Part shown: positions 7,311-15,401 of the stretch, piece by piece
Layout of the letters: each line of letters starts with the position of its first letter
Numbering within the stretch: the stretch's first letter is position 1
Virus record (IMG/VR): IMGVR_UViG_3300042556_000844
Location: 1-41,183 of that record
Source: a virus
Strand: one strand, 5' to 3'
DNA length: 41,183 nucleotides
The notes under the pieces: generated by a model
Databases searched by the model: none
The model's input: only the letters and a program-made list of their open reading frames with translations
What the model was told of the DNA's origin: nothing
Program-made: the position numbers and the translations under genes

Positions 7311-8419
7311 GCAACCTCCACGGTATACGATTCGACATAGCCTGACGCCAATACTACATTGACGACGCCTTCAGGTACACGCAATGGAACCCCTTTTTTG
7401 AAGAAGTAACTTTTGCCTGCTATATCGCATTGGACCGTTCGGTTCAATGTGACGTTATGCCAAAGGGTCGCTGTTTCGGGTTCTATTGCCGTCAACATTT
7501 TGCCTACAGGTAGGGTGTCGGCAAGTTTGCGGGCCGCTTTCTCCCATGACCATTCGTGTACTTTTGGCAACATTTTTTTGGCATGATCCAAATAGCGGTG
7601 ATGGTTGTTGTACATTTCTCGCATCGCTTCAGCCAACTCTTTCGGGTCGGATTCATCCCACATGCCGGTATAGATGTTGTATGTTGCGGGGGTTCGCTTG
7701 TATCCCAACACGATTGGTGACAGGTAGGCGAAATCTTTTTGCCCTGTCGAATCGTTGATGATCGTCGGGATACCCATAGCCATAGCCTGCAATGGCATCA
7801 GCCCGAAACCTTCGCCTCTGGTCACAGCGATGAAACAGTCGGCTTGCGCAAAATAGTCTATGGTTTCTTGTTCGGTGAACCATTCCCTGTGCATGAACAC
7901 ATTGTCAGGTAAAACAAGATCGGGTACACCGTACGCCTCAGGGTTCGGTTTCAAATGTAGTTCGGCGTCAAGGTCAGCAAGTTTGAACGCCTCAAACACG
8001 ATATCTAAACCTTTGCGCAACCATTGTGAACCACCAGCATGAAACCTGAACCGTTTGTTTGGTTCCCGTTTGCGTGGCTTCCAAATGTTTTTGTCAACCC
8101 CTAACGGTACGAGATGCACGTTGTCGTGATAGCGGGAGAACAGTTCAACATTATGGTTACAGGGTACGATGATCTGGTCATAGATGTTGCACCAGTCGCT
8201 TTGTTGTTGGTTCAATTCACTTGATTCCCACATCGTGAAACAGGCTCGATGCTGGTTTTTGTAAAAGGTTTTTATCTGGTATGGCTGCATCATGTTCACC
8301 ATCACATCGGCGTGTTCGTCTAGCGTGATATCTGCCGGTACATGTTCCATGAACCCTTTGTACATTGCACCGTACCCGTATCTTGGATGCGGATAACCAA
8401 GCCAAGACTGGTAGTTCAT
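7307..8419 (-). CDS. GT-B glycosyltransferase, family 4-like (370 aa)
   Basis: This retaining-type glycosyltransferase transfers a sugar from a nucleotide-sugar donor. The C-terminal Rossmann half is clear: LVPLGVDKNIWKP (about 103-115), FHAGGSQWLRKGLD (about 126-139) and the donor-site motif AVTRGEGFGLMPLQA (about 198-212), with E203 in the position typical of GT4 enzymes. About 60 residues after the GT fold form an extra C-terminal beta domain. The start at 8419 (ATGA with the upstream stop) is preferred to one 24 bases earlier. It is paired with the GT2 gene upstream and lies among virion genes, so virion or cell-surface glycans are plausible acceptors. Confidence 0.85.
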   Translation of the reverse strand: MNYQSWLGYPHPRYGYGAMYKGFMEHVPADITLDEHADVMVNMMQPYQIKTFYKNQHRACFTMWESSELNQQQSDWCNIYDQIIVPCNHNVELFSRYHDNVHLVPLGVDKNIWKPRKREPNKRFRFHAGGSQWLRKGLDIVFEAFKLADLDAELHLKPNPEAYGVPDLVLPDNVFMHREWFTEQETIDYFAQADCFIAVTRGEGFGLMPLQAMAMGIPTIINDSTGQKDFAYLSPIVLGYKRTPATYNIYTGMWDESDPKELAEAMREMYNNHHRYLDHAKKMLPKVHEWSWEKAARKLADTLPVGKMLTAIEPETATLWHNVTLNRTVQCDIAGKSYFFKKGVPLRVPEGVVNVVLASGYVESYTVEVA

Positions 8420-9120
8420 TGAGATACGCTGACAAAATTCCAATGTGAAGCATCCTGAAATTTGATGCGTGGAACCTCATTACGATCACATAAGGCTTGT
8501 AGATATTCGCTGATTACCTTTTCAAAAAACGGGAACACGTTGTCGCGGTAAACGTGACCTACAGTAATGGTTGGTATTGGCATCACTTTGATTGTTTTCA
8601 ACCCGATGGCTGCCCACGCCAACGGATATCTGGTATCTATTTTTTCTAAACCTATCCGCAAATCCATTGCTGCCCTTCGCCACACCGAAGAAGTAATCAA
8701 AGTGGCGGCAACGATTATCGATTTATCTTTCAATGATGTTATGTAGTCGCGGGTGAACCCTCGGAACCCTGGGTTTGTTTCGCCTGCGTTTGCAGAATAG
8801 TGAAGGATTCTGTCGGTGCCATCAAGCAAAGGCAACAGCGTTTCAATGGTTCCTGGCAACAAAGTGTCGTCATCTCCGATGACCCAAACATATTCTCCTG
8901 TGCCAACCGATAACCCACGGAACACGTTCGGGTCGCCGTCAATGTTTTGATGCCGTTTAGAGTATTGAAGGTTCGGATATTTTGTACAAAAATGTTGTGC
9001 GTATCCGTCGTTGTCGCTGACAATCACTTCGACACCTTCCACAACTTGTGGCATGATGCTCGCTAAACATGCTTCAATGTCTGGTCGCCTGTAGGTTGGA
9101 ATGTAGATTGTTAACCGCAT
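8416..9120 (-). CDS. GT-A glycosyltransferase, family 2-like (234 aa)
   Basis: The start MRLTIYIPTYRRP, the segment EVIVSDNDG (about 31-39) and the metal-binding DDD at 83-85 in VWVIGDDDTLLPG are classic for family 2 inverting glycosyltransferases. No membrane segment is present, so it would act in the cytoplasm. ATG at 9120 overlaps the upstream stop by one base (TGATG); the TTG three bases earlier is less likely. Together with the GT-B enzyme downstream it forms a two-enzyme glycosylation module inside the late operon. The acceptor is not known. Confidence 0.85.
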   Translation of the reverse strand: MRLTIYIPTYRRPDIEACLASIMPQVVEGVEVIVSDNDGYAQHFCTKYPNLQYSKRHQNIDGDPNVFRGLSVGTGEYVWVIGDDDTLLPGTIETLLPLLDGTDRILHYSANAGETNPGFRGFTRDYITSLKDKSIIVAATLITSSVWRRAAMDLRIGLEKIDTRYPLAWAAIGLKTIKVMPIPTITVGHVYRDNVFPFFEKVISEYLQALCDRNEVPRIKFQDASHWNFVSVSQ

Positions 9121-9353
9121 CAATCGGCGATCTTTTCTAGTTTCGCTGAGCCATCAATTTTTGTTGGCTGCCCACCCGTTTTGCGTATCCGTTTATAAGC
9201 ATCCAAATCTTTATCAAGTACACGTTCTTTAGCGTTCAAATCTGCGACATTGTGACGTGTCGGCATCGCCGAACCTGACACACGGACATGGCTGATACGG
9301 CAAGCGAAGCAGCCTTCAACGTCTAGATTCGGATGTGTTTCCCTGTGTTTCAT
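9120..9353 (-). CDS. Small CxxC protein (77 aa)
   Basis: The N-terminus has HRETHPNLDVEGCFACRISHV, a CFAC zinc-knuckle-like motif with nearby His residues. It continues into a charged, Lys-rich C-terminal half. Short proteins beginning HRETHP...GCF-C are frequent in structural operons of actinophages; none has an assigned function that I know. It sits between the repeat-protein pair and the glycosyltransferases, overlapping the latter by one base. Confidence 0.65.
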   Translation of the reverse strand: MKHRETHPNLDVEGCFACRISHVRVSGSAMPTRHNVADLNAKERVLDKDLDAYKRIRKTGGQPTKIDGSAKLEKIAD

Positions 9354-9359
9354 AATCCC

Positions 9360-9644
9360 CTAACTGATATATGCGCCGTAACCTGCCGATGTTAAAGCCG
9401 CAACTTCGGCGGCGTCAACAATGTTATCTGATCCACCCCAATAAACTTTGCTGATCGTAGTGATGTCGTTCGGTTCGTTTTCTGTGAACGTGCCGTCAGT
9501 CAACAAGAACACGTTTCTGCCCCGTGGTTCGTTGTCGAAATGTTTGAACAGGTTGAAAGCCAAACGGACTTCTTCAGATGCGAACTCGTTCGGTGGAATA
9601 CCAAGCGCCACAAAGTCGTCTGTAGGTGGGTTAAAAATACTCAT
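9360..9644 (-). CDS. Small structural protein with duplicated C-terminal module (94 aa)
   Basis: The C-terminal 50 or so residues (VFLLTDGTFTENEPNDITT then SKVYWGGSDNIV and SAGYGAYIS) match the end of the neighbouring 358-aa protein (VYKLVDGTFTEVEQ, SKVYWGGTKNFV, SAGYGSYVT). The N-terminal 40 residues are unrelated. The gene overlaps the upstream one by four bases. The shared module probably docks both proteins to the same virion partner; this is inference from the duplication. Confidence 0.7.
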   Translation of the reverse strand: MSIFNPPTDDFVALGIPPNEFASEEVRLAFNLFKHFDNEPRGRNVFLLTDGTFTENEPNDITTISKVYWGGSDNIVDAAEVAALTSAGYGAYIS

Positions 9645-10717
9645 GTTACGTAACTACCATAGCCTGCTGATACAAGTTCATCTTTTTCTTCTTGGGTTAC
9701 AAAGTTCTTGGTGCCACCCCAATAAACTTTTGACACCTGATCGTATTCGCGTTGTTCAACTTCGGTGAATGTGCCATCAACCAGTTTGTATACGTTCACA
9801 CCAGCGTATTGTGGGTCGGCATAACGGAACAGTCGACCAGGGATACTTGTATCAAACCTGTCGGCTGAACGTATCTCGGTTGTTGACGGTGTACGGAACA
9901 GCAACAGTTTGGTCTGTGTGGCGCTCTGTGTGCCTGTGCCTGTGGCTGTGGCTGTGCGTTGGCAAACACGGGCCGAAACAATGCTGCGGGTACCGATACC
10001 TGAGCCTGTGGCGGTACGAAACCTTGTAGTAAAACTTGTGGTACTGGATGCCCCTGAGCCGTTCCCTGTTGCGCTACGAGGGGCGATATGAAGCGGGGTG
10101 GCATTAGATGACCCCAAACCTGACGCTGACGCTGTACGGGCGCGTGTGACCTCAAACGTGTTCGATGATGTACCTGTGCCTGAAGCAGTAGCGGTACGCA
10201 AAACAAGACGCAAACCTGTAGCAGTCTGAGAACCCGTACCTGAACCTGACGCTGTGAAAGCACGAACAACGTTACGGGTAGCAACAGACGAACCTGTACC
10301 AGAACCCGTAGCGGTACGGGGCGCAATATGCAAACCAGTAGCACCACCAGCAGTAGTACCCTGACCACTAGCAGTAGCGGATCGGGGAACAACACGTTCA
10401 CCTTCAGCGACACTAGAACCAATACCAGACCCCAATGCCGTACGTTTGGCGATAAGCACAATCGCTGTTGATGATGAACCTAACCCTGACGCTGACGCCG
10501 TACGCCCAACTATCCGTAGACCTGACGCCGATTGTGTACCTGTGCCTGCACCTGTGGCGGTACGTGCGGTTACACCACGAAAGAAACCTTGAGTGTTCGC
10601 AAACGGTGACGCAAAATAAATAACTTTGCGTGGCGCATAATTAGGTACCTCGGCAAATTCCCTGAACCCAGGGGTGTCCGTGAACCCGAAAGTAAAATCG
10701 GTGACTCCAGTAGCCAT
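9641..10717 (-). CDS. Ser/Thr/Gly-rich repeat virion protein (358 aa)
   Basis: After about 50 residues the protein contains roughly eleven imperfect repeats of about 20 residues, each of the form R-T/S-A-T-x-S-G-x-G-S/T followed by a short hydrophobic stretch (for example RTATGSGTGSSVA). A C-terminal module of about 60 residues is shared with the 94-aa neighbour. The repeats predict a repetitive beta structure with many surface Ser/Thr. Its position between the capsid and tail genes suggests a fibre, whisker or head decoration. The Ser/Thr content beside two glycosyltransferases makes glycosylation possible. Confidence 0.7.
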   Translation of the reverse strand: MATGVTDFTFGFTDTPGFREFAEVPNYAPRKVIYFASPFANTQGFFRGVTARTATGAGTGTQSASGLRIVGRTASASGLGSSSTAIVLIAKRTALGSGIGSSVAEGERVVPRSATASGQGTTAGGATGLHIAPRTATGSGTGSSVATRNVVRAFTASGSGTGSQTATGLRLVLRTATASGTGTSSNTFEVTRARTASASGLGSSNATPLHIAPRSATGNGSGASSTTSFTTRFRTATGSGIGTRSIVSARVCQRTATATGTGTQSATQTKLLLFRTPSTTEIRSADRFDTSIPGRLFRYADPQYAGVNVYKLVDGTFTEVEQREYDQVSKVYWGGTKNFVTQEEKDELVSAGYGSYVT

Positions 10718-10731
10718 AGGGCTACCTCACC

Positions 10732-11094
10732 CTAATCGAGGCTGAGAGTTAACGCGGTGATCTGAAACGTGTCACCGGCAGTAACAGCCGCAGACGACGA
10801 CAAAGCGCCAGTCCACAAACAGTTACCCGCAGTTGAATTATCCCACAAAGAAAAATGCGAATAAGTTTCCGTAGTGGAAACATTGGTCCATTCGATAGTT
10901 GCCGAAGCAGACATAGAACCACTTGAAGCCGCACTAAACGTAACTTCTTTACGAGTTGTTTCCGTAGCAGCATTGCTTGTACCTGCTTCACCAGGATCAC
11001 CTGTGTGCAGTTTTGTGTAAACGTTGCTAACCGAAAACGATTGTGCGCGGAGAGCATCCAAAAATTTGTTTTCTGCGTAATTAGAAATAGACAT
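10732..11094 (-). CDS. Small virion protein, LHTGDPG family (120 aa)
   Basis: MSISNYAENKFLDAL leads to YTKLHTGDPGEAGTSNAATE and then TWxxx-type beta strands (IEWTNVSTTETYSHFSLWD). This pattern (a short helix, L-H-T-x-D-P-G, then a small beta sandwich ending TFQITALTLSLD) is widespread in phages as a head decoration or tail-fibre-associated protein. It follows the capsid gene across a terminator-like hairpin. Function is assigned by family resemblance only. Confidence 0.65.
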   Translation of the reverse strand: MSISNYAENKFLDALRAQSFSVSNVYTKLHTGDPGEAGTSNAATETTRKEVTFSAASSGSMSASATIEWTNVSTTETYSHFSLWDNSTAGNCLWTGALSSSAAVTAGDTFQITALTLSLD

Positions 11095-11131
11095 TTGTTA
11101 CCTCACACGAAATAATAGCAGAACGAGAAAA

Positions 11132-11160
11132 GGGGTCAGGCAGGGGAAAAGCCTGACCCC
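11132..11160 (-). terminator. Rho-independent terminator after capsid gene
   Basis: A perfect 10-bp stem GGGGTCAGGC / GCCTGACCCC with a 9-base loop is followed, in the minus-strand direction, by TTTTCTCGTTC. It lies 30 bp downstream of the capsid stop. It probably terminates part of the transcripts so that capsid mRNA exceeds downstream tail mRNA. Confidence 0.8.
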
Positions 11161-11189
11161 CCTCTCAACTTACAACTGAACTATATGGT

Positions 11190-12149
11190 TCAGGCGCCGA
11201 GGCTTGAAGCCGACTCGATACGACGAAGCGAAGCCTCGCGGAATCGAGCATAGCCACCGAGCCAGTACCAACCGACAGGTTGGAAACGTGACAACACATC
11301 AACTACTGGACCGCGTACGACACGTGGGAACGCGCCGTTGCCGTCAACGATTGAGTGTGCCTTCGCCAAAGCCTGACGGCCTGCGATGTGTGTGCAGTAA
11401 GCATCAACTGTTCCAGTCGATCCTGAACCGTTTGAGGCGTTCTCAAAGATTTTGGCTCGTGGAGTCTCAATGAAACGGACACCTTCAAAAGCGCCGATTT
11501 CACCGTTGTAGATGCCTGCTGGATCGCTGTACACGTGCGGGTCACGCCACGATGCTACGCCTGTCTCCTTGCGAAGATCGTACGAAACGTCTGGGTGAAT
11601 GTAACCCATGTACATGCCATTGAACGAAACTGCGTTCGCTTTGCGAAGTGCAGCAACAACCTTGCGGATGTCGTTTGCTTCAATGATGTCCGTTGCTTCA
11701 ATTTCGGTGCGAGCAGTTGGGGTTGTTGAACCGCCACCACCGTAGACAACGTTTGTTCCTGCGGACAGTACCTCGCGGATAACACCGTCAACCGAGATAC
11801 CTGCGTTGTAACCAACGAGGTTAGCGGCTGCCGAATCCACATCAAGGAACGATGTGCCACGAAGTTTCGCTGTTGTGTTTACGGCGTTGCCGTATTCTTC
11901 CAACGTTACTTCAACTTGGCTGTCGCCCATAACTACTGGAGTTACGTCTGTGTCCTCAGTAAGTGTCGAAGTCTTTTCAGCGAGATCGTTGAAAATTGTG
12001 AACTTGACCGATGAACCTGGCATTGCTTGTGCGACCGGCATAACGTCTGCGACCGCATCGAACAAAAGTTCGCTACGAAGCGCAAAATACGCAATCCGAT
12101 CAAATGCAACCTGATCTGTAAGAAGGTTGCTTGTTTGTGTTTTTGACAT
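11190..12149 (-). CDS. Major capsid protein, N4-gp56 family (319 aa)
   Basis: The protein shows the N4-gp56 capsid pattern: an N-terminal helical region (VAFDRIAYFALRSELLFD), KFTIFNDLAEKTSTLTEDTD, LEEYGNAVNTTAKLRGTSF, then MGYIHPDVSYDLRKETG and IGAFEGVRFIETPRAKIFE. It self-assembles into the icosahedral shell. Length and gene place (directly after a scaffold-like gene, before small head proteins) agree. The ribosome site AGGAAATAACAGGAA precedes the ATG, and a bulged hairpin lies between the scaffold stop and this site. A terminator follows. No protease gene is nearby and no processing signal is evident. Confidence 0.88.
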   Translation of the reverse strand: MSKTQTSNLLTDQVAFDRIAYFALRSELLFDAVADVMPVAQAMPGSSVKFTIFNDLAEKTSTLTEDTDVTPVVMGDSQVEVTLEEYGNAVNTTAKLRGTSFLDVDSAAANLVGYNAGISVDGVIREVLSAGTNVVYGGGGSTTPTARTEIEATDIIEANDIRKVVAALRKANAVSFNGMYMGYIHPDVSYDLRKETGVASWRDPHVYSDPAGIYNGEIGAFEGVRFIETPRAKIFENASNGSGSTGTVDAYCTHIAGRQALAKAHSIVDGNGAFPRVVRGPVVDVLSRFQPVGWYWLGGYARFREASLRRIESASSLGA

Positions 12150-12167
12150 TTCCTGTTATTTCCTTCT

Positions 12168-12193
12168 CCCGACAGGAACGGGAGTCCTGCGGG
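12168..12193 (-). promoter_or_regulatory. Bulged hairpin before capsid ribosome site
   Basis: CCCG plus CAGGA pairs with TCCTG plus CGGG around a 7-base loop with one bulged base, giving nine base pairs. It fills the gap between the scaffold stop codon and the ribosome site of the capsid gene. It could protect or process the capsid mRNA 5' end or block read-through of ribosomes; nothing in the sequence decides this. Confidence 0.6.
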
Positions 12194-12643
12194 CTAGATG
12201 TTTTCTGCTTCTTGCCTTGCTTGAGCCAAAATCTGCATCACTTCGTCTTGATTTCGAGCCTGATTAAGTTTCGTGTTCCAATCAGCAACAGGTTCGCTTG
12301 TTTCACCCGCACGTTGCGCCTTTGTAAGACGGTTCCACGCATCTGCCTCAGATTTAACTTGGGCGCTTTGCGCTTCTTTGTGGATGAGATTCGCTTCTTC
12401 TGCAGCCAACCGAATTGCTTCGGGTGTGAACTCGCCGTCATAACCTTTGACGAAGTATTTAGACATCGGGGAATCCATTGGAACTCCCGCTTTCATAAAC
12501 GCATACTCGCGTTTAATGGCATCTGCTTCGACAAGTGCTTGCTCTTTTGCTTTCAACTCTTTTTCAAGTTGGCGCATCCGTGCCCGCACAGGGTCTTTCG
12601 GTGCTTCTTCAATCTCGTCATCGAACTCGTTGACGTTTGACAT
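12194..12643 (-). CDS. Capsid scaffolding protein (149 aa)
   Basis: A short acidic N-terminus (NEFDDEIEEAPKDP) is followed by a coiled-coil of about 30 residues (RMRQLEKELKAKEQALVEAD). Next comes FMKAGVPMDSPMSKYFVKGYDG, a block typical of phage scaffolds placed just before N4-like or T7-like capsid genes, and a Gln/Ala/Glu-rich helical end. It would bind the capsid protein and guide procapsid assembly. AGAAGGAG precedes the ATG. A promoter-like sequence lies 115-145 bp upstream. Confidence 0.8.
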   Translation of the reverse strand: MSNVNEFDDEIEEAPKDPVRARMRQLEKELKAKEQALVEADAIKREYAFMKAGVPMDSPMSKYFVKGYDGEFTPEAIRLAAEEANLIHKEAQSAQVKSEADAWNRLTKAQRAGETSEPVADWNTKLNQARNQDEVMQILAQARQEAENI

Positions 12644-12756
12644 GGCTCACTCCTTCTGCCCACGTCACATTGGAGGATCGTGACGGCTGCATAACTCACC
12701 CTTGTTTCACGATAAAGTCGGGGATTCTTTACCGGTGTTCTTTTGGGAACAAACGA

Positions 12757-12787
12757 AGTGTAGCACACCCCTATTCAGGGATGTCAA
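12757..12787 (-). promoter_or_regulatory. Promoter for scaffold and capsid genes
   Basis: On the minus strand TTGACA (12787-12782) and TACACT (12762-12757) are separated by 19 bp, and TGC precedes the -10 box as an extended -10 element (TGTGCTACACT). It lies in the largest gap (152 bp) of the left half of the late operon, directly upstream of the scaffold and capsid genes, which usually need high expression. A small hairpin (TGTTC/GAACA) lies just downstream. Confidence 0.6.
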
Positions 12788-12795
12788 CAATATGG

Positions 12796-13908
12796 TTATT
12801 GTGCTTCGCCGACACCTGTTTCAACGGTTCCAGATGTTGCGCCGGTCGTTCTAGCAAACCCGCCACCACCCTGGAATTCGCCTAAACGCGCACGTTTACG
12901 TTCTTCCAAAGCCTGTGCTGCGGCAACATCGTAACCGAAAGCGGCCCCAACTTTTTGTGCTTCAGTAAGGGCTTCTTCGCCACCCATCTCCTGATATAGA
13001 CCAGCGAGTTCTCCTGCGCGTTCAAAAACTCCTTGAGCCTGCTCAGGTGTGTATCCTCGACTTACAAGTTCTTCAGCCGTCAATGCCCCAAGATTGAAAC
13101 CACCTTGTTCACGGGCACGGGCACCTATACGTGCTGCTTGTACTTGACGATTTAATGCCGTCAATGCCCGTTGAGGGTCAATGAAATAGGCTGCCAAAGC
13201 ATTTTCGCTATTGCCGATTTCGGGATAAAACTGACGCAAAGTGTTCAAAACTGCTGCGTCGGCATCACGAACTTTTACAAAACCGTCATCTATTCGTGCC
13301 TGAAATTCGCTTGGGGAAACATCGCCTTCAATCAACTTCTCAAAATCAGAAGGTTCATCATAGAATGTTTCAGGTAAACGGTTTGCCACCAAAACAGATC
13401 GGTATTGCTGTTCCAAGCCGATATATGTCGCAGGGTCTAGTTCTTGTAGCCCTCTGTTTGCACGGGCTGTATTTGCTTTGAATCGGGTACGGAACTGTTC
13501 GGTGCTTCGAAGGTTAAACAAAATTGCATCAGTATCCACTATGCCTTGCGCAAGCAAACCTCTGATGTTGCCTTCCAATCCTTGCAAACCTGCACGTTGA
13601 AGAAACGCAGAAATTGTGCCGAAAGCGTTTTCTCGGCGTGCTTCAGCAGCGGCGGCAGCGCCGGCTTGCATTGTTGCAAATTCTGCGGCTCTTTGTTCTC
13701 GGTCTAAACGAGCAATGCGTTCAGCCTCGGTTTCGGGTGTTTCTGTAGTGGTAGTATCTGGTGTTGTTGTAACAGGTTGTACTTCTTGAACAGAACCAGG
13801 TGTGCCAGCCGCCTCTAAAAGCGCAGGATCAATTTGACCTAATTGTTCGGGTGTAAGCGGTGCAATGCCAAGATCAAGCAGATCGCCACTAAAACTTATG
13901 TCACTCAT
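12796..13908 (-). CDS. Probable internal virion/ejection protein (370 aa)
   Basis: The N-terminal 70 residues are low-complexity (Thr/Pro/Glu, PVTTTPDTTTTETPETEAE). The rest is Ala/Glu/Arg-rich helix (RLDREQRAAEFATMQAGAAAAAEA and further), then a disordered Gly-rich end. No enzymatic motif is recognised. It is the last of four large genes between portal and scaffold that overlap by 1-4 bases, the location where some podoviruses encode proteins stored in the capsid and ejected with the DNA. The role is inferred from order and composition. Confidence 0.5.
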   Translation of the reverse strand: MSDISFSGDLLDLGIAPLTPEQLGQIDPALLEAAGTPGSVQEVQPVTTTPDTTTTETPETEAERIARLDREQRAAEFATMQAGAAAAAEARRENAFGTISAFLQRAGLQGLEGNIRGLLAQGIVDTDAILFNLRSTEQFRTRFKANTARANRGLQELDPATYIGLEQQYRSVLVANRLPETFYDEPSDFEKLIEGDVSPSEFQARIDDGFVKVRDADAAVLNTLRQFYPEIGNSENALAAYFIDPQRALTALNRQVQAARIGARAREQGGFNLGALTAEELVSRGYTPEQAQGVFERAGELAGLYQEMGGEEALTEAQKVGAAFGYDVAAAQALEERKRARLGEFQGGGGFARTTGATSGTVETGVGEAQ

Positions 13909-15401
13909 TTTCTGTACCCAAACGCTTTCTCCAACTCCATGACCAAATTGGATGCCTGTTGCTTAGCCTCGCTCGTAAACTGCCAGCCATACTTGTCATC
14001 GGATTTCAATTTAGTAATCCAATCAGTTAAAGACATAGGTTTCTCACCCATCAACGCTGAAGCAAATTGTGTAGGGGTACCATTGGCGTCAGTCAAAGCA
14101 ACGTCGTTTGCCGATTTCTCTAAAGTAGAAGCAGCAATCTGCTGATATGGCGAAAAGATTGTTTGCACCGACAAACCACGATCCAACAAATCGGCAAAAG
14201 GCTGATATGAAACTTTTGCCAAATCACGCAAATTGGTGCGCAACATATCTTCCGTCATAACGGTTCCGGTTGTAGGTTCGGGTTGACCAGCCAAAATACG
14301 TGCAACTTGTTCGTCGTCAGCCCTTACACCGTAAGAACGATAAATGGCTTTGATGCGGGCGGCATCATCTCCACCCAATGCGGTTTTGGCTGCAATCGGG
14401 GAAGTCAAGTCAGGGGATACTGCGCCACGTTTGAAAGCGGCACGATACACGAGGCGACCAAGTTCTATGTCGCTCGCACCGTTACGTGCAGCAGTACCAG
14501 CAATTTCTTCCAACGTTGCTTGGTCGAATTGGATTTCCCCGTACTGTGTTCGGATACGGTCAATGTTTGTTTGAATGTCAACCTTTTTGTTGCCGGCAGT
14601 TTTAAGATCAAACTGTTGTTGTTTAGTGCTTGTATTTAGACCGTAAGGTGTTTTCTTTAATTCTTGAATGAATTGGGCTTTGCCTTGTTCTGACGAGAAC
14701 CAATCTTGTTCTACTGCTTTGCGTAAAAGTTCAGGTACGCCTTCAAATTCTGGTCCAAGAAGGTACGCATACTCGCCTGCTTGTTCAGCGACAAGCGCTT
14801 CCCAATTTGACGGCTTTATTGATTTGCCAGCCTTTAATTGTTCACGTACCTTTTTGCGATTCTCTGGGGTGTCAGTTAAATTTGCTGCAACCAAAGCGGC
14901 ATCTACATCGCTTTTTGTAATCTTTTTTCCAGGCTTACCAGCAGAAGTCCCAGTTGGCGGCGGAGGTGGGGTAGGTTCTTCAGTTGCTTTAATTGGTGTG
15001 AAACCGATTCTTTGTGCCGCATCCGTTGTCGGTGTTACTGCGGCCGTGGCAGGAGATACAACTGTAGCCCCATATTTTTTTTGAAGTTCTAATTCTTTTT
15101 TAATAATACGGGTTTGTGGCCCAACAAGGGCAGTATATGTTTTTGCTTTTTCTGCAAGTTGTGCTGTAATTGTTTGTTTTTCGGCGCTCAATGTTCTTTG
15201 TAGGTTGATTAAATTGTCTCGCGCTTCAGAGAACATTGGAACACCGACCAAGCCAGTTGATTTGTTTCTCAACTTATAGTTCGGGTCATCTGGCAATGGC
15301 GTATAACTATTGCCCGTTAATGTTTTTTCAATGGTTTTTAATTGCGCATCAATCTCAGAGATACGAGAGTCTCCACTAACCAAATCATAATCTTTAGCCA
15401 T
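13905..15401 (-). CDS. Probable internal virion/ejection protein (498 aa)
   Basis: An N-terminal helical region of about 110 residues with heptad-like spacing (RISEIDAQLKTIEKTL, LINLQRTLSAEKQTITAQLAEKA) leads to a Pro-rich linker (TEEPTPPPPPTGTS) near residue 145. A long Lys/Ala-rich helical part follows. No catalytic motif is recognised. Overlaps with both neighbours (ATGA-type) suggest a fixed ratio with them. It is grouped with the other large proteins of this block as a candidate ejection protein; a portal-associated core protein is an alternative. Confidence 0.5.
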   Translation of the reverse strand: MAKDYDLVSGDSRISEIDAQLKTIEKTLTGNSYTPLPDDPNYKLRNKSTGLVGVPMFSEARDNLINLQRTLSAEKQTITAQLAEKAKTYTALVGPQTRIIKKELELQKKYGATVVSPATAAVTPTTDAAQRIGFTPIKATEEPTPPPPPTGTSAGKPGKKITKSDVDAALVAANLTDTPENRKKVREQLKAGKSIKPSNWEALVAEQAGEYAYLLGPEFEGVPELLRKAVEQDWFSSEQGKAQFIQELKKTPYGLNTSTKQQQFDLKTAGNKKVDIQTNIDRIRTQYGEIQFDQATLEEIAGTAARNGASDIELGRLVYRAAFKRGAVSPDLTSPIAAKTALGGDDAARIKAIYRSYGVRADDEQVARILAGQPEPTTGTVMTEDMLRTNLRDLAKVSYQPFADLLDRGLSVQTIFSPYQQIAASTLEKSANDVALTDANGTPTQFASALMGEKPMSLTDWITKLKSDDKYGWQFTSEAKQQASNLVMELEKAFGYRK

